From contig NC_087062.1 in assembly GCF_963678635.1 (NCBI RefSeq), positions 27,926,833 to 27,990,832 of the forward strand: 64,000 nucleotides of DNA, written 5' to 3'. This document shows, piece after piece, positions 22,881-31,784 of this stretch (its first letter is position 1; the number at the start of each line of letters is the position of its first letter). A model generated the notes under the pieces. It saw only the letters and a program-made list of their open reading frames with translations, was not told the origin of the DNA and made no database searches. The translations under genes and the position numbers were made by a program. This stretch comes from Symsagittifera roscoffensis. Its lineage: Eukaryota; Xenacoelomorpha; Acoela; Convolutidae.

Positions 22881-23236
22881 TTTCAATTGAAGTTTCAAAT
22901 TTAGCCAAATATATTGAAGCCAACGATTGTTAAAACTTAAGAAACAACTGCGGCAGCTCTTACATATTATCTCAGAACCTCGGGTGATCAGGTAGTTTCA
23001 AAGAAATAAAATGGAAGCAAATAAATGTAAGCTGATGGAAGCTGCAAAATCATGCCTTTTTAAAAGTAGTGCAAAGTGTAGTCTGTTTCAGTTAAATCAT
23101 AATAATAGAGGTGGAAAACAACTTCGCACCAATTGAAATACAAAAATTTAAGCCAGCATTCAGGTGTAGAAAAACTTAGAGTAAAAAACTATATAAACGC
23201 TATATTTCATATTTTTCGAGAAATTTCAAAGCATTT

Positions 23237-23311
23237 CATGAGTAGGCACGATCCAGTCATTCTCTAACCCACTGATAATTTTCACAGCGCCTTCAACAAC
23301 GTCAAACCCGG
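23237..23311 (-). pseudogene. Short exon-like fragment, recurring elsewhere
   Basis: On the minus strand a strong acceptor (ttttttccccag) precedes an open stretch reading STGFDVVEGAVKIISGL, then ENDWIVPTHEML and a stop near 23237. A related nucleotide block of about 75 bp occurs at 31622-31695 and 38078-38146, but with two bases missing that break the frame. The GF.(F/V)VE opening resembles the start of the RT-upstream region of the 35-41 kb retroelement (KPGFQFIDLLN). A retroelement shard is therefore more likely than a cellular exon. Confidence 0.35.
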
Positions 23312-23586
23312 TTGATACTGGGGAAAAAAGTAAAGCAACGAAACACTTTTATTTAACGTTAAAATTATCTGAAGTTAGTTTTTCGAACGCAATGAAATCT
23401 TTTCACACAGCGCATAAAATTTTGACACTTTCAAACAAATTTTTAATTGAGCAGTTGCAAAAATTCCACGAATTTCCAACTCAAATCACAACCAAGCAAA
23501 TGATATGCTACCTTGGGCCTTTCAATGAGAGAAATTTCAGTTTTTTCAATGTTCTACTTCAACTATTTCAAAAACTTCACAGAGAT

Positions 23587-24290
23587 ACCTAGCTACGGGA
23601 CAGGGCGACCGAGGTCATTGAACATGAGATCGGTTGGGAGAAATATTAGACAACCCAGTGCCGGTTTTCTTCCGAAAACTGCTACAGCGGCACGGCGATT
23701 TTGAGTTACAGCTCCTTCTATAAGAAAAATTTTCTCCGGGTGGGTTTTCGATGTAGACGACCGTTTTGGGGCCCGATTCTTCAGCAGAGACATCAACAAA
23801 GACGTCTTGTTTGGGCATTGTCATGTGCAAATCGGAGATACCGTGATTGAAAAAAAAACTGTTTTTCGGTGACGAGTGTCCTTTCTCTCTGAACTCAAAT
23901 CGCAAGACGACAGGCGTTGTCTCAAGGACAGACGGAAAAATTGCCGAACTGTGAACGAAAACAATTGACAATTCGATGGAAGTGCCAACAAAAGTTTACT
24001 GATATGGTGTAGAATCTCAGCAAGCTACCGAGCACACCCTGTTTTGATAAATGGTATACTGAATTTAGGAGCTTATTGCTGTTAGGTTTTGAGGGCAGAA
24101 CTACTATCTTTTTTTTTGCATGACACGCCAAGAGTTACGGCATTTCAGCAAGATAATGCCCCATGCAACTGAGCCCGGTTTACATTGTGGGATGTAGCGG
24201 CAAATGCTGTTCCGGTGTTGACATGGCCCCCTTGTAGCCCTGAACTTGCACTAAACCCAATTGAATATGCGTGGGATGTTATAGAACTCC
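23587..24290 (+). pseudogene. Tc1/mariner transposase pseudogene
   Basis: Degenerate, multi-frame copy. Near 23590 GTGRPRSLNMRSVGRNIRQ matches the Tc1 paired-like N-terminal domain. Near 23870 FFGDECPFSLNSNRKTTGVV matches the first catalytic Asp region (FSDE..F). At 24148-24284 FQQDNAPCN is followed by a premature stop, then VLTWPPCSPELALNPIEYAW, the second catalytic block of the DDE domain. Several stops and frameshifts make it inactive. The terminal inverted repeats were not found. It runs directly into the next retroelement fragment. Confidence 0.8.
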
Positions 24291-24299
24291 TAACTCCTC

Positions 24300-26262
24300 A
24301 ATCAGACAGCGAAAGACAAGAGAAACCAATGGCGAAAATTCTTCCAGACCTGTGATTACCGCACTGGTGCCAGAAAGCTCTGGAAAGTGGTACGCTCCCT
24401 AAACGGATCCAGGGCTGTGCTAGGAAGGCATCCGATTCAATTCGAATCAAAAACAATCTCTTCAGACACAGACAGAGAACGCTTTTAATAAACAGTTTAA
24501 AAATGCCAGGATTTATGCGTCAGATAAGCTATTCCGGAAAACTAGACGCAAAATAGCCAAGCTCACCATGTTAGATAACCCCATTTTCTAACCCCTACTA
24601 ACCCCAGCTCTCGAAAGATAACCCCCCTACCCCAAACCCGAAAGACCATGAATTATCCACTTCTTAAAGGCCCATTTCTTTACTTTGCCCCACTGTTAAA
24701 GTATTAGAAAGAATCTATCACCCTTTTTAACAAAGCATCTCCCTGCCGCCACACATCAACATGGTTTTCGTCCTTTCCACTACCATTACTGCGCTTTCCA
24801 CAGACGGTTTTAATCAAAATCTCTCACTCTCCCGCACCGTTCTCGCAACGCTTGACCTCTCGAAGGCTTTTGATATGGTGTGTCATCGTACTCTCGTGAA
24901 ACTAATTTATGACACACCGCTCCCGAGAGGTATTAATCCTTGGCTGAGTAACTACTTGAATGGCCGACAAGCCACCGCACTTTTTAACAACCAAGAATCC
25001 CCCAACAAATTAGTTCGCTGTGGAGTTCCCCAGAGCTCTGTTCATTCACCCACTTTTTTTAAATTTTACGTCGATGACGCTCCCACACCGCCCAATAATG
25101 TTCGTTTCACATCTTACGCTGACGATTTCCATCCCTTCTCCCAAAGCCCTGATGTAGAGGCAGCATCTCGACCATTGAACGATTACCTTCATCATCTTTT
25201 CAATTTTTTCACTTCCAGGAAGTTATCTTTTGTAACCTCTGATGGATCAGTTACCCTTTTTCATCGTACAATAAAGGTTTTAACACAACACCCAGTGTAA
25301 CTTTAAACAACGTGTCTCTCCCTCTTAACAAAAACCCAAAAATTTTAGGGGTTACATTTTACCGAACCTTATGCTTTGCTGCACACAGTAAAAGATCCGC
25401 TGACAAGGCTCACCGCAGGATCATTGTCCTGAAAGCGTTGGCAGCATCCTCTTGGTGACAGTATAAAGAAACCCTTTACCTACAAAGCCCTAATACGCCC
25501 CATTTTAGATTATGCCTCCCCTGCCTGGTCACATGCCGCCAGCAAAACCTCCATTTATCACCTGCAGGTTACCCAAAATCAAGCCCTCAGAGTTATTACC
25601 GGCTCAACACTCATGAGTTCAACTGCCCACCTGCACAGTGAAGTCGAGATCCTCAATGTTCCAAACCACCACACTCTTTTAACCTCTCAATTTTTTCGCC
25701 ATACTGCTCCCATCACCCAAATAATTTTTACCACTCACACCCCACACCTTCACGTCAAGTTCGACTATCGACTTTAAGCGCTTTTGAAGAAGATACTGAC
25801 TCCATTTTGACCGATCTTAACCCAGAAGAAGTTTTTAACCACCACAAGTCCCTTTTAAATCACAACCACAGAGATCTAGTAAACAAACTCCTCGCAAAAA
25901 TTTCTCCCTCTAACGTAATTTGTATACCGCCTCCTAAGAACGTAATTTGTATACCGCCTCCTAAGGTCGACCCCAAAGAATAATTTCTCCCCAGAACTAC
26001 CCGCTGTAAACTCTCCCAACTCAGGTCTGGTAACAGCCGGCTTTTAAACGGATACCTCTCCCGACTAGACAACCAAGTTTCCCCACTATGCCCGAATGTC
26101 ACCTAGCACCCCACACTAGTTGCCACATTTTTAACTGCCCCAAGAATCCCTCCCCACTCACTCCCGCAGATCTGTGACCTAGGCCGTTGCAAGTTTCTTA
26201 GCCTGGAGACGTAAGAGCCCAACCCGACCAACTTGGCCTAATGAATGAATGAATGAAAGGAA
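24300..26262 (+). pseudogene. Jockey-like non-LTR reverse transcriptase pseudogene
   Basis: The best-preserved part (24761-25300) has LDLSKAFDMVCHRTLV (RT motif A), CGVPQSSVHSPTFFKFYVDD (degraded GVPQGS) and FTSYADDFHPF (YADD). Further down, across frameshifts, come a KILGVTF block, a 'LIRPILDYASPAWSHAASK' block near 25490 and a Cys/His segment CPECHLAPHTSCHIFNCP before the end, all typical of Jockey-related elements. The 3' end is a TGAA microsatellite (about 26241-26258), also characteristic. The upstream linker (24300-24600) is recognisable but broken. No endonuclease is attached. Confidence 0.8.
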
Positions 26263-26689
26263 AAAATCGGCGATAAAATCCTCAAAACTTGTTATCTTTG
26301 GCTCAACGAATTATTGCGGCATGGAGAGTACCTTCAACTCCGAAGTGATGAAAAACTTAATTAATGCATCGCAAAAAGTGGAGGCCATACCGGCTATTAA
26401 TTGTTAAATTTTTCTATTTGCTCCATTGAACAAAAATTTAATTTCTCTAGTTGCGTTACTTTTTTCTCCGGAATAAAAGTGTTATTAGCGAAAATCGTGA
26501 AAAAAAAAGTTTTTTTGGTACTAGTTTGGTCCCTTGACAAAACTAGTTGATAAGACTATAAACATATTATTAAATAACTTCGTAAACAGTTTCAGCTAAT
26601 TGAATATGAAAGTCCGGCCTGGTCAAGAAGTCCTTTGTCAAAAGTTTTCAGTAGCCACATGTACGTTATCATTGAGGACAGTCTCAACC

Positions 26690-26850
26690 CCAGGACAGTC
26701 TCAACTCCAACGCTTTACGTGTTCGACAGTCTCAACCCAGGACAGTCTCAACCCCAACGTGTTCGAGGACAGTCTCAACCCCAACGTGTTCGAGGACAGT
26801 CTCAACCCCAACGTGTTCGAGGACAGTCTCAACCCTAACGCCTTAAAACG
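26690..26850 (+). repeat. 27-bp minisatellite
   Basis: Units of 27 bp containing GAGGACAGTCTCAACCCCAA repeat about four times, with looser units on the left side. Because 27 is a multiple of three, the open frame 26600-26959 reads through it as a nine-residue repeat beginning EDSLNPNVF. There is no other sign that the frame is a gene. Confidence 0.85.
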
Positions 26851-27139
26851 CCATCAGAAACTCGATAGATTACTAGCAACGGTAGGTAGGTTTCAAAGCG
26901 TGCTCAATTGGACGGGAGTTCTTGTTCGCATCATCAAAGAGTTTCGTTCACGAATCTAAGCAACAATTTACGACCAGTGAGTTGACACACCAAATATTTG
27001 CTCAAGCGGAATACTTAAGCTAGACGTTCGTGCAAACATTCTGCCGTTTGTCTTGAAGAAAAACGCAATGATTATTTGTTGTTGTTGTTGTTGGGGATTC
27101 ACAGCACTGCTGTTGGGAGTCTTGGTCCCGGCGTCTTCT

Positions 27140-29977
27140 CTAAAACAATGTCCACTTGTTTCTGCACGTGATACAATCACAGAATAATTGCCACGTGCAC
27201 GTTGTCATTTCTGAAAATCTCTCGTTTACAAATTTCCACATCGTGTTTAAAATTCTCGTCTTGAGGCCGATTCGTTTATCAAAATGAATATATGGTTCTA
27301 ATCGATTTACAATCCTACTGGTTCTGAAAACAAATTCGTTTCTCGCTTTTTCCGTTCTCACTTTTCGCATCTCAAAAATTTCTATATTTCTAGCCCGTGT
27401 GGTTCGCCTGTTTAACACTATTTCATTTCGTTCATTAGAATCAAGACTGGCAAGAAGTAAGATGTTATTTAGCTGGATGAACATGGGCAGGGGTAAAATG
27501 TTTAGCAAGCGTAGTTCGTTGATGTACACTCCCGTTTTATTTCCAGTGATCCACCGGATTGCTTTCTTTTGAAATCGCTCCAACTGCAATTGATCCCCCC
27601 TCGATATATGTGTACATGAGAGTCCGTATAATAACACTGGGAGTATTAGTGACTTATACAGGCCTAACTTTACAAACGTATTTATCTTTGCTGATAGGTT
27701 TCTTCTCAGGAGGTACAGTACTTGGTTTGCCTTCTTTAATCTTGTTTCAAAGTGTACCTTCCAACTTAAATCGCCCGACACAAAAATTCCCAGATCTTTC
27801 ACAACCTTCGATGTTCCAAGCACTACACCAAAAAGCATAGAGTTGGCGTCTCCGCCCCTAAAACTTACTTTTGCACATTTATCTAGTGCTAATTCCATTT
27901 TGTTTTCAGTTACCCACTGCTGAATTTTGTCCAGATCTTCTTGAATTTCAATTGATGTTTTTTTGATGGAAAGTAGTTTAAGATCATCCGCAAAAATATA
28001 TGGTTCAGAGAATTTGAGTACTTCAGGTAGGTCGTTAATAAAAATGCAAAAGAGCAGTGGTCCTAAAAGTGATCCTTGGGGAACACCACTAGTGACTTCT
28101 AAAACTTTTGAGCTGATATTGTCTACTCGTACAAACTGTTTCCTGTTTTTCAAATAGTCATAGAGTACCTCTAACATGCAGCCTCCTATTCCTATAAGTG
28201 CAACTTTCTTGAGTAGATCAAAATGCGGAACTTTATCAAAGGCTTTTGCAAAGTCAGTGTAGACTGCTACAATTTCTGCGTTTGAGTCATTGTCAAGCGC
28301 TTCATATATTTCTTTCAGGAAGGAGAGCATGTTTGTCAAAACTGATCTACCTTTAGTAAAACCGTGTTGATGTTTCGTCAAATACCAGGCAAAGTAAGGG
28401 TACAGGTCTTTGTATATACATTTTTCAAGGACTTTGCTGTCAATATTTAATAGCGATACTGGTCGATAGTTGTTCACCAATTTTCGGTCACCTTTTTTGT
28501 GAACAGGAGTAACTGCAGCTGTTTTCCATGAATCAGGTATTTTTCGTAGGCGTTTTACGTTTCTCAAAATTTTGTTCATCGGTTTGCATATATTGCGGTT
28601 CGTTTTCTGAAAAAAGCTAGGTGGCAACCCATTTGGGCCGCGTGACTTTGTTACGTCCAGAGTTGATAAAATCTCACTTACTGTCTTTTTCGATATATCA
28701 AAATTCGTTAACAAGGGATTTCCAAATTGAATATCTCTAATACTAAAACTTTCTTTAGGATTAAAAACTGAATGAAAGAAGTCGTTTAGCATGTTGACTT
28801 GTTCGTTTGGATTTGTGCTTTCAACTTCATCTTTTATGAGTAACTTAGAAAGACTTGTATGTTTATTCAAGTTCTTTAGGTGTTTAAAAATTACATTAGT
28901 GTTCCGTGTTCTAAACAATTCCTCTTGGTAGTTTTTCCTGTCCACTTCCGATGATTCAGTTACTAAATTTTCAAACAGTTTAACTTGTTGTCTTCTGTAG
29001 TTGGTCGGTTTGAGTATACATGATTGCCGTTTTGTTTGTAACTTTTTGATCAAATTTGAAGTGCTACTTGTTATCCAAGGTGGAAGTGATTGCCTATGTC
29101 TTGTTCTGAGAGGCACAAAACTCTTAATGATTTCATCCAAATATTGGGTGTACTCCTCATGCATTTTGTTAATGTTTGTGTGGCATACTGGTTCAAATGG
29201 GTTCTCGTTTATAAAATTGTTTATTCCTTCAAAATCGGCATTTCCAAAACTTCTAAAATTTTCTAAGTATGGTTTCGGCTCTGATACCGTGCATTCAATA
29301 GACAACATTATGGCATTGTGATCTGAGCAGTCATAAATCTTGGAAACGTTAAAATCTTGTTCGGCACTTGTATAGCAATTCCGATAGAAGGCTACGTCTA
29401 GTATGTTCTTCACACATGTTGGGAAATCTATCGCCTGCCTAAAGAGTCCATTTTCAAAAATTTGCAGTATTTGGTTTTCTTCCTCGTCAGTACTGGTGAG
29501 GGTGTTCCAGTTTGTTTCTGGGAAATTTAAATCCCCACATAAGAGAAACGGTTTGTTTTTAGGAATGGCTTTGATCAGTTGTTCAAATTCATGCACTTTG
29601 TATCTGTAATTACTGTTTTTTGGCGGATTGTAGAATGAGCCAATTATCATTTCAGTTTGATGAAGTTTTATACTACATAGCACACATGAATCAGGAATGT
29701 CATGTTTGGTGGATAAGTCCTCGGTAATTAGACTATTCTTGACAGCTATTAGGCTGCCTCCGTGACAGTTTTTACCACTCACAATAGCTCTATCAGATCT
29801 ATAGATGTTATATTCACTTAGAAAAAGCTCTGATGATTGAATATTCTCGTTAAGCCAAGTTTCGCTTAAGCATATGACATTAAAATTTCCAACTGCAATT
29901 GCATTTGCTAGCTTAGTTCTTCTCTCTATGTTGATTAGGCTTCTAGTATTTAGTTGCAGAATGTTGAGGAATCCTAG
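27140..29977 (-). CDS. LINE ORF2: APE endonuclease + reverse transcriptase
   Basis: Nicks the target DNA and reverse transcribes the element RNA. The frame is open from the codon after the ORF1 stop (LGFLNILQLNTRSLI...) to a stop at 27140, about 945 codons. APE blocks: VICLSETWLNENI, GGSLIAVKN, IIGSFYNPP, LLCGDLNFPETNW and DCSDHNAIML. RT blocks: VTPVHKKGDRKLVNNYRPVS, QHGFTKGRSVLTN, VYTDFAKAFDKVPHF (motif A), SGVPQGSLLGPLLFCIFIND (motif B) and FADDLKLLS (motif C), followed by a thumb-like region to the end. No ATG precedes the APE start: the 29782 codon sometimes taken as a start is GTG, and the first in-frame ATG falls inside the nuclease. ORF2 probably depends on readthrough of the ORF1 stop. 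Confidence 0.9.
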   Translation of the reverse strand, partial: LGFLNILQLNTRSLINIERRTKLANAIAVGNFNVICLSETWLNENIQSSELFLSEYNIYRSDRAIVSGKNCHGGSLIAVKNSLITEDLSTKHDIPDSCVLCSIKLHQTEMIIGSFYNPPKNSNYRYKVHEFEQLIKAIPKNKPFLLCGDLNFPETNWNTLTSTDEEENQILQIFENGLFRQAIDFPTCVKNILDVAFYRNCYTSAEQDFNVSKIYDCSDHNAIMLSIECTVSEPKPYLENFRSFGNADFEGINNFINENPFEPVCHTNINKMHEEYTQYLDEIIKSFVPLRTRHRQSLPPWITSSTSNLIKKLQTKRQSCILKPTNYRRQQVKLFENLVTESSEVDRKNYQEELFRTRNTNVIFKHLKNLNKHTSLSKLLIKDEVESTNPNEQVNMLNDFFHSVFNPKESFSIRDIQFGNPLLTNFDISKKTVSEILSTLDVTKSRGPNGLPPSFFQKTNRNICKPMNKILRNVKRLRKIPDSWKTAAVTPVHKKGDRKLVNNYRPVSLLNIDSKVLEKCIYKDLYPYFAWYLTKHQHGFTKGRSVLTNMLSFLKEIYEALDNDSNAEIVAVYTDFAKAFDKVPHFDLLKKVALIGIGGCMLEVLYDYLKNRKQFVRVDNISSKVLEVTSGVPQGSLLGPLLFCIFINDLPEVLKFSEPYIFADDLKLLSIKKTSIEIQEDLDKIQQWVTENKMELALDKCAKVSFRGGDANSMLFGVVLGTSKVVKDLGIFVSGDLSWKVHFETRLKKANQVLYLLRRNLSAKINTFVKLGLYKSLILPVLLYGLSCTHISRGDQLQLERFQKKAIRWITGNKTGVYINELRLLNILPLPMFIQLNNILLLASLDSNERNEIVLNRRTTRARNIEIFEMRKVRTEKARNEFVFRTSRIVNRLEPYIHFDKRIGLKTRILNTMWKFVNERFSEMTTCTWQLFCDCITCRNKWTLF

Positions 29978-29980
29978 TCA
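29974..29980 (-). promoter_or_regulatory. Readthrough-type stop codon context TGA CTA G
   Basis: The ORF1 stop reads CAT TGA CTA GGA on the minus strand, and ORF2 continues in the same frame. UGA CUA G is a known high-readthrough context in animal genes and some RNA viruses. Here it would yield an ORF1-ORF2 fusion in a minority of translation events. Confidence 0.6.
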
Positions 29981-30874
29981 ATGCTGGGGTTCCTGAACTT
30001 CAGTGTCAATAGTTACTTTCACACCATCATTGAACAATTCTAGATTCCTTATTTTCAGCTTTTTGCGAGGAACGCCTTCATCTAGTAGTTGTCTTCGTTT
30101 CTTAAGGATTTCGTTCTCTTTAATTGCACTCTCTTTGGTCAATGCTGGTAGCAGGTAGACCTCTTTTTCGACCAATTGTTCTCGCTTTTCTCGGCTTTTT
30201 GCTAGTACTAGTCGTGCTTCATGTTCGCTAGGTACAGTTACCAGCAGTGTTCTTGGCTTCATTCGATTACGATCAAATTTTCCCAGTCGTTTTAGTTCTA
30301 TTATTTTCGGCTTCACTCCAATTATGTCTAGTATTTCGTTTACTTCGTCATTTGTTGGGACAAGGTTTTCTCCTTTTGTTTTCTCAGGGTCCTCTTTGAC
30401 CCCTTGTATCCTAAAACTTTGATTTATGTTGTGATCAGAGTTAGATCTGGCAGCATGTTGAGTGGTTTGAGCTTGATTTATCCGGGTGGTGGTTTCAGCA
30501 GCTACAACGGCACTATAAGTTTTTTCCACTTTATCGCATGTCGTTTTCATTGCATTTCCAATTTTTTGATCTACTAAATCGGTAAGTCTTCTTTCCATGC
30601 TTTTAAGGCTTTCAGTTACATCAATGTTTGAGAGCTTCTCGTCTATGTTGGCCAGGGTTTTGCATCTTATAAAGTTGTCTCGTTCATTATTTTGCACACA
30701 AGTATTACGAAGCAACATGACATTCGGCCCTAGTTCTTTTATTCCATTTATGGCCACTAGAGACAACCCAACACAAGTTGGTTCCAAATGCATTTGAGCG
30801 TTGCATGCGACACAAGTGTATGTTTTCTCGTTGCTGGCAAAGCCTCTTTTACATGTTTTGCAGTTTTTGCCCAT
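29978..30874 (-). CDS. LINE ORF1: PHD-like finger, coiled coil, RNA-binding domain
   Basis: 298 residues starting at a true ATG (30874). Residues 5-35 have C-x2-C, C-x2-C-x4-H and a further Cys, a PHD/zinc-finger-like start. Residues about 75-125 are a likely coiled coil (LANIDEKLSNID ... LTDLVDQKI). Residues about 150-295 (FRIQGVKEDPEKTKGENLV ... PRTLLVTVPSEHEARLVL ...) match the RRM-like/C-terminal part of ORF1p in CR1, L2 and related elements, which binds element RNA as a multimer. It ends EVQEPQH then TGA; the stop is followed in the same frame by ORF2. Confidence 0.85.
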   Translation of the reverse strand: MGKNCKTCKRGFASNEKTYTCVACNAQMHLEPTCVGLSLVAINGIKELGPNVMLLRNTCVQNNERDNFIRCKTLANIDEKLSNIDVTESLKSMERRLTDLVDQKIGNAMKTTCDKVEKTYSAVVAAETTTRINQAQTTQHAARSNSDHNINQSFRIQGVKEDPEKTKGENLVPTNDEVNEILDIIGVKPKIIELKRLGKFDRNRMKPRTLLVTVPSEHEARLVLAKSREKREQLVEKEVYLLPALTKESAIKENEILKKRRQLLDEGVPRKKLKIRNLELFNDGVKVTIDTEVQEPQH

Positions 30875-30908
30875 TTTTGCTTATACTATGGATAGAAAAA
30901 CAGTTAAG

Positions 30909-31009
30909 CCTGGTGGTTCCCGAAAAGGGGAGGCCTGTGGCTCACTCAGGGGAAAAGAAGAAATAGACAAACCTGGTGGTTCCCGAAAAGGGGAGGCCTG
31001 CGGTTCACT
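30909..31009 (-). repeat. Two direct repeats in the LINE leader
   Basis: A block beginning CCTGGTGGTTCCCGAAAAGG (plus strand) occurs at 30909-30945 and again at 30972-31008, offset by 63 bp and with two differences. It sits between the SGNH-like ORF and ORF1, and could be a reiterated internal promoter or translation element of the LINE. Confidence 0.7.
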
Positions 31010-31022
31010 ATTTCTACTTACG

Positions 31023-31400
31023 TTAATAGGGGCACTGACAGTTCTTGAAACGACACTCGTAATATACCAGATGTCCTTCTGTATTGCAGATGTTCGAATG
31101 TTTATCGTATAAGATTTTATTCTTGAGAATACTTTTAATGCCCTTCAGACCTTCTTCACTGAGGTGCACTTCGTCAGTTTTCAAATGATATGAGCTGTGG
31201 ATTTTTTCACTCACTCCTCTAAACTTCCAAGTTCCTTTTATCTTTCTTAAGAAGTTTTGGACCGCACCAATTCGGGCCCCAGGTAGGGACAAGATATTGA
31301 AATTTGGAAAATCAAGATGGCGTGCTTGAGAATCCGCAATCAGGAGATTTTTTGAAGATGATGTCTTGAGCAAGTGATATCTTCTGTCGGACAATTTCAT
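31023..31400 (-). CDS. LINE-associated SGNH-hydrolase-like ORF, internally shortened
   Basis: 125 residues from ATG at 31400 to a stop at 31023. LLIADSQARHLDFPNF resembles block I of SGNH/GDSL esterases (GDSx), SLPGARI resembles the following Gly block, and DEVHLSEEGLKGI resembles the catalytic D-x-x-H...G block. The usual middle part (150 or more residues with the GxND block) is missing, so the enzyme is probably inactive. Esterase domains are known in CR1-family ORF1 proteins. Here it forms its own frame upstream of the PHD ORF1. The tail (CNTEGHLVYYECRFKNCQC) is Cys-rich and unexplained. Confidence 0.55.
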   Translation of the reverse strand: MKLSDRRYHLLKTSSSKNLLIADSQARHLDFPNFNILSLPGARIGAVQNFLRKIKGTWKFRGVSEKIHSSYHLKTDEVHLSEEGLKGIKSILKNKILYDKHSNICNTEGHLVYYECRFKNCQCPY

Positions 31401-31439
31401 CGCGGGGCAACCATTGCTACCCCGGTAAACATTTCAACT

Positions 31440-31784
31440 ATCTGAAACTATTTAATTTACAGAAGAACTCCTGTCTGTACACACCTCTTCAGCCATCAAA
31501 ATCAGTATCCTATCGACAGTAAGTTTCAACATCAAAAACCTCTGTCAACTTGCTAAGAAGAAACTGCCTGCAAAGACCAAAGTTGGCCAGAAATTCAGGG
31601 CGACTCCAAGCGTTTCAAGAGCAGATACGACCCAGTCATTCTTTTACACTGATGATTATCAGAGTACTTTCGACAAAACAAAACCCGGACAAAAAATTAG
31701 TTTACATGATTAATCTCGCTTTTTCCTATGTGAGATTAACATGTCCTGTGTCAAGCCGACTAAACTTTATCTACATGTCCTTTA
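31440..31784. other. Spacer between the two LINE copies
   Basis: No gene. Positions 31622-31695 carry one copy of the recurring ~75-bp fragment also seen at 23.24 and 38.08 kb. An open plus-strand frame at 31550-31858 is a chance frame. Confidence 0.5.

Larger units (their letters stand above)
27076..31430 (-). mobile_element. CR1-like LINE, copy 1 (near full length)
   Basis: On the minus strand, 5' to 3': an SGNH-like ORF (31400-31023), a pair of 63-bp-spaced direct repeats (30972 and 30909), ORF1 with a PHD-like finger (30874-29978), ORF2 with APE and RT (29977-27140), a short 3' UTR and a (CAA)n tail (27076-27093). ORF1 and ORF2 are both intact. The exact 5' end and target-site duplication are not visible. 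It is nearly identical to copy 2, so the family was active recently. Confidence 0.85.

Noticed and set aside
23593-23971. Overlapping minus-strand frames of 68 and 118 codons
   Set aside because: They are antisense shadows of the Tc1 transposase pseudogene on the plus strand, whose motifs are recognisable in the same bases.
27559-29609. Several plus-strand frames of 60-106 codons, repeated at 32274-34036
   Set aside because: Antisense of LINE ORF2; they recur only because the two LINE copies are nearly identical.
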